From: Solirubrobacteraceae bacterium
GTDB taxonomy: Bacteria > Actinomycetota > Thermoleophilia > Solirubrobacterales > Solirubrobacteraceae
DNA length: 7,412 nt
Direction of reading: 5' to 3'
Assembly (NCBI GenBank): GCA_019683665.1
Contig: JADGIB010000178.1
Location: forward strand, 1-7,412
The notes under the pieces were generated by a model. The model made no database searches, was not told where the DNA came from, and saw nothing but the letters and a program-made list of their open reading frames with translations. Positions 5,171-7,412 of this stretch are shown piece after piece. The translations under genes were made by a program, and so were the position numbers. How positions within the stretch are numbered: position 1 is the stretch's first letter; each line of letters opens with the position of its first letter.

Positions 5171-6619
5171 TCAGCGCAGCCGCACGATCGGGCCGGGCGC
5201 GTCGCCGACCACGATGCGGTAGCGCCCCGGCCCGGGCAGCCCGACCTTGTAGCGGCGCGTCGTGCCCAGCCGCGTCTCGCCCACCCGCGTCCAGCGGCCG
5301 CCGGCGCGCCGCTCGAGGATCACCGGCGTGCCGGGCGCGGCCGGATAGGCGGACCCGACGACCCGCGGCGCGCGCAGGCCGGCCCGCGCGATCGTCGCGC
5401 CGCCGGCGCGCGACCCGCGCGCCTCGCCGCCGTCCCGGCCGTCCGCGTCGCCGTCCGGCGCCGGATCGGCCGGGACCTCGACCTCGGCCGTCGCGGCGTT
5501 GAACGACATCCACGTGTCGCGCAGCCCGAAGCGGGCGCGCAGCTGCTCGCCGGTCACCGTCGTCGTCCCGCCGGTCCCGACGACGACCGCCTTCACGACG
5601 CGCGGGGAGGCGCCGCGCTTCGTCACGCGGATGCCCTTCAGCCGCCCCTTCACCAGCGAGCCGAGCTTCGCGGTCGCCGCGGCCCGCGACATCCGGATCG
5701 GCCCCCAGCGGTGGTAGGGCGAGATGTCGTCGTAGGGGTCGGGGACCCCGCGCAGGTACGGCTTCGGCTCGGCGCCGGGCCACACGTTCTCGATGTTCTC
5801 GGTGTGCCCGCCCGACGTCGAGAAGAAGTAGGTCGTGATCGGCTCGCCGTCGTAGGTGACGACCTCGCCCGCGGTCGCGTTGACCGCCCTGTTCGTGTTC
5901 GGGTGCTCGCCGGCGACGCCGCGGTAGACCTGCGAGCGCGTGTCCGGGTAGTGGTCCCAGCCGTCCTTGCCGGCGCGGCTCGTCGTGATCGCGTACCCGC
6001 GCGCGGCGACCGCCTGGGCGCGCAGCGCGGCGGCCGGCCACGACGGGATCGCCTCGTTGGCGATGACGCCGGCGACGTACTGCTCCAGGCCGACGGCGTT
6101 GATGGCCAGGACCTCGCCCATCGTCCCGGGCCGGAACTCGAACCAGCCGCGGTACGTCCCGTTCGGGACGCCGTTGCCGGCGGTGCCCAGGAGCTTCAGC
6201 GGCTCGCCGGCCGCGTTCGTCACCCGCATCGGCGGGCGGAACCGGGCGAGCGTGCGGCCGCGGTCGTCGAGCAGGAGGACCTCGCCGCCCGACGCCCGCG
6301 CCCCGTACGTCCCGGCCGGGTCGATTGCCTTCGTCCCGGCATGGGTCGCGTTCGTGAACCGCGCCGTCTGCGGCGACTGCAGCAGGACCCGCACGACGGC
6401 GTTCTCCGGCGCCCTGCCGATCTCGGTGCCCTGGAAGTAGTGGGCGAGGATCCGCCGGTGGTCCCAGCCCTGCTTCGCCATCCCGACGGCCCCGTACTGG
6501 CTCATGCCGATGCCGTGGCCGAAGCCGGCGCCGTTGATCGTCAGCGTCGCGGCCGCGCCCGCGGGGGCGGCGGCGGCGAGCGTGGCGGCGAGGGCGAGGA
6601 ACGGGACGGTGCGGCGCAT
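5171..6619 (-). CDS. Secreted SpoIID/LytB-domain protein with C-terminal beta domain
   Basis: This 482-residue protein is probably an exported cell-wall enzyme; SpoIID is a lytic transglycosylase acting on glycan strands. A signal peptide is clear: MRRTV, then a hydrophobic run to about residue 20 and APAGAA for cleavage. GFGHGIGMSQYGA (32-44) comes next, then LAINAVGLEQYVAGVIANEA with the likely catalytic Glu189, and SWPAAALRAQAVAARGYA (193-210), the SpoIID signature. TYFFSTSGGHTENIENVW (263-280) and PYHRW follow. The SpoIID part ends with LRARFGLRDTW (360-370). An Asp/Gly-rich linker (about 383-407) leads to a beta-rich domain (about 415-482). ATG 6619 is preferred over GTG 6637, because it gives a compact signal peptide and has AGGG (minus strand, 6627-6624) four bases upstream. 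It is divergent from the acetolactate synthase-like gene. Export and family are firm; the substrate is not shown. Confidence 0.9.
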   Translation of the reverse strand: MRRTVPFLALAATLAAAAPAGAAATLTINGAGFGHGIGMSQYGAVGMAKQGWDHRRILAHYFQGTEIGRAPENAVVRVLLQSPQTARFTNATHAGTKAIDPAGTYGARASGGEVLLLDDRGRTLARFRPPMRVTNAAGEPLKLLGTAGNGVPNGTYRGWFEFRPGTMGEVLAINAVGLEQYVAGVIANEAIPSWPAAALRAQAVAARGYAITTSRAGKDGWDHYPDTRSQVYRGVAGEHPNTNRAVNATAGEVVTYDGEPITTYFFSTSGGHTENIENVWPGAEPKPYLRGVPDPYDDISPYHRWGPIRMSRAAATAKLGSLVKGRLKGIRVTKRGASPRVVKAVVVGTGGTTTVTGEQLRARFGLRDTWMSFNAATAEVEVPADPAPDGDADGRDGGEARGSRAGGATIARAGLRAPRVVGSAYPAAPGTPVILERRAGGRWTRVGETRLGTTRRYKVGLPGPGRYRIVVGDAPGPIVRLR

Positions 6620-6649
6620 TCGGCCCTGGGAACTCACGAGACGCGCCGG

Positions 6650-6655
6650 AGTTTC
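6650..6655 (-). promoter_or_regulatory. Candidate -10 hexamer GAAACT for the SpoIID/LytB gene
   Basis: On the minus strand GAAACT is the most A/T-rich hexamer upstream of the gene and lies 30 bases before the ATG at 6619. It would give a short leader holding the AGGG ribosome binding site at 6624-6627. It deviates from TANNNT at the first position and no -35 box was recognised. Confidence 0.2.
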
Positions 6656-6666
6656 GGTCCAGCGGG

Positions 6667-6672
6667 TAGGGT
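6667..6672 (+). promoter_or_regulatory. Candidate -10 hexamer TAGGGT for the acetolactate synthase-like gene
   Basis: TAGGGT fits TANNNT and ends 9 bases before the ATG at 6682. Initiation 7-9 bases downstream would fall within two or so bases of the start codon or on it, giving a leaderless or nearly leaderless transcript. No Shine-Dalgarno sequence is present in between. No clear -35 box was found. It lies only 11 bases from the candidate promoter of the divergent gene. Confidence 0.45.
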
Positions 6673-6681
6673 CGTGGACGG

Positions 6682-7412
6682 ATGACCAGCCGGCGCGCGT
6701 CGGACCTGTTCGTCGAGTGCCTGGAGGCCGAGGGGGTGCGACACGTCTTCGGCATCCCCGGGGAGGAGACGCTCGACCTCAACGAGTCGCTCGAGGACTC
6801 GACGGTGACGTTCGTCCCCGTCCGCCACGAGCAGGGCGGCGCCTACATGGCCGACATGGTCGGCCGGCTCACCGGCCGCGCCGGCGTCTGCCTGGGCACG
6901 CTCGGCCCCGGCGCGACGAACCTCGTCACCGCCGTCGCCGACGCGTTCCTCGACCGGGCGCCGCTCGTCGCGCTCACCGGCCAGGGCGACCTCGAGCGGA
7001 TGCACAAGGAGTCGCACCAGTACATCGACCTCGTCGAGGTCATGCGGCCGATCACGAAGTGGAACGCCCGCGTCAGCGCCCCCGACATCATCCCCGAGGT
7101 CGTCCGCAAGGCGTTCAAGGTCGCCGAGTCCGAGAAGCCCGGCGCCACCCACCTGGAGCTGCCCGAGGACGTCATGGCCCAGCCGGTCGACGCGCGGCCG
7201 CTGGAGCGCCGCCGGCCCGTCCAGCCCGAGCCGGGGGCGCGCGAGCTGCTGAAGGCCGCCGACGTCATCCGCGCCGCGATCAACCCGGTCGTGCTCGCCG
7301 GCAACGGCGTCGTGCGCGGCGGCGCCGCCCCGGCGCTGCGCGAGTTCGCCCGCGCGGCCCGGGGCCCGCCCGCCGCCCCGGTGCTGGGGCACGGCCTACA
7401 CCGCCCCGCCGC
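6682..7412 (+). CDS. Acetolactate synthase-like thiamine diphosphate enzyme, N-terminal part
   Basis: The first 243 residues of a ThDP enzyme of the acetolactate synthase large-subunit type are present; the 3' end lies outside the window. Such enzymes condense two 2-oxo acids, pyruvate in the branched-chain pathway. Seen are the ASDLFVECLEAEGVRHVFGIPGEE opening (residues 6-29), Glu50 in VRHEQGGAYMAD, the Glu that activates the ThDP aminopyrimidine, and LGPGATNLVTAVADAFLDRAP (74-94). TGQ (99-101), HQYIDLVEVMRPITKW (112-127) and PGATHLELPEDV (153-164) follow. The central domain begins near residue 190 with NPVVLAGNGVVRGGA. The ThDP-binding GDG motif would be further on, so product specificity (biosynthetic, catabolic or another ThDP carboligase) cannot be decided. 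Agreement with the family weakens over the last 20 or so codons. ATG 6682 is supported by the TAGGGT hexamer 9 bases upstream. Confidence 0.87.
   Translation, partial: MTSRRASDLFVECLEAEGVRHVFGIPGEETLDLNESLEDSTVTFVPVRHEQGGAYMADMVGRLTGRAGVCLGTLGPGATNLVTAVADAFLDRAPLVALTGQGDLERMHKESHQYIDLVEVMRPITKWNARVSAPDIIPEVVRKAFKVAESEKPGATHLELPEDVMAQPVDARPLERRRPVQPEPGARELLKAADVIRAAINPVVLAGNGVVRGGAAPALREFARAARGPPAAPVLGHGLHRPA

Noticed and set aside
5711..6685. 324-codon plus-strand frame opposite the SpoIID-like gene
   Set aside because: Antisense shadow with no motif and biased composition.
4983..6782. 599-codon minus-strand frame over the SpoIID-like gene
   Set aside because: It is Arg/Gly/Ala-rich in another frame of the same strand; the SpoIID motifs and signal peptide are in the frame ending at 5171.
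1..7412. New defence system, mobile element, CRISPR array or prophage
   Set aside because: No transposase, integrase, terminal repeats, regularly spaced repeats or phage genes were seen; the genes are metabolic, nuclease and envelope types with uniform base composition.

Overview
The window is very G+C-rich, with codons almost always ending in G or C, short gaps between genes, and several starts preceded by a TANNNT-like hexamer instead of a Shine-Dalgarno sequence. Together with the gene families present (an actinobacterial-type M14 carboxypeptidase with a C-terminal beta domain, a stand-alone 5'-3' exonuclease, a permuted SpoIID/LytB protein, a cbs-cystathionine enzyme pair), this suggests an actinobacterium, most likely of the Thermoleophilia/Solirubrobacterales type. 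The lineage is an inference from family resemblance, not from a marker gene. No tRNA, rRNA, CRISPR array or insertion sequence was seen.

Layout. 1-513 (+): C-terminal part of a zinc carboxypeptidase (M14). 528-1394 (-): PolI-type 5'-3' exonuclease, convergent with the first gene. 1449-1925 (-): Lrp/AsnC-type regulator. 1926-2021: divergent control region with phased CTTCG/CGAAG repeats. 2022-3416 (+): cystathionine beta-synthase with a CBS-domain pair. 3416-4492 (+): PLP-dependent cystathionine gamma-synthase/lyase, overlapping the previous gene by one base. 4493-4644: gap with inverted repeats and what looks like the tail of a lost gene. 4645-5166 (+): choloylglycine-hydrolase-family (Ntn) protein with the whole middle of the fold missing. 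5171-6619 (-): secreted SpoIID/LytB-domain protein. 6620-6681: compact divergent promoter region. 6682 to the end (+): N-terminal part of a thiamine-diphosphate enzyme of the acetolactate synthase type.

How the genes work together. The coherent unit is the sulfur amino acid module. Cystathionine beta-synthase condenses serine with homocysteine, and the next gene's product makes or splits cystathionine, so the pair probably forms a reverse transsulfuration route from homocysteine to cysteine. The divergent Lrp/AsnC regulator is well placed to control it. The other genes (exonuclease, carboxypeptidase, SpoIID/LytB protein, acetolactate synthase-like enzyme) appear to be independent neighbours.

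I did not find a clearly new multi-gene system. The points most worth checking are the internally deleted Ntn hydrolase and possible gene remnant in front of it, the shortened cystathionine enzyme, the candidate Lrp operator, and the order of motifs in the SpoIID-like protein.
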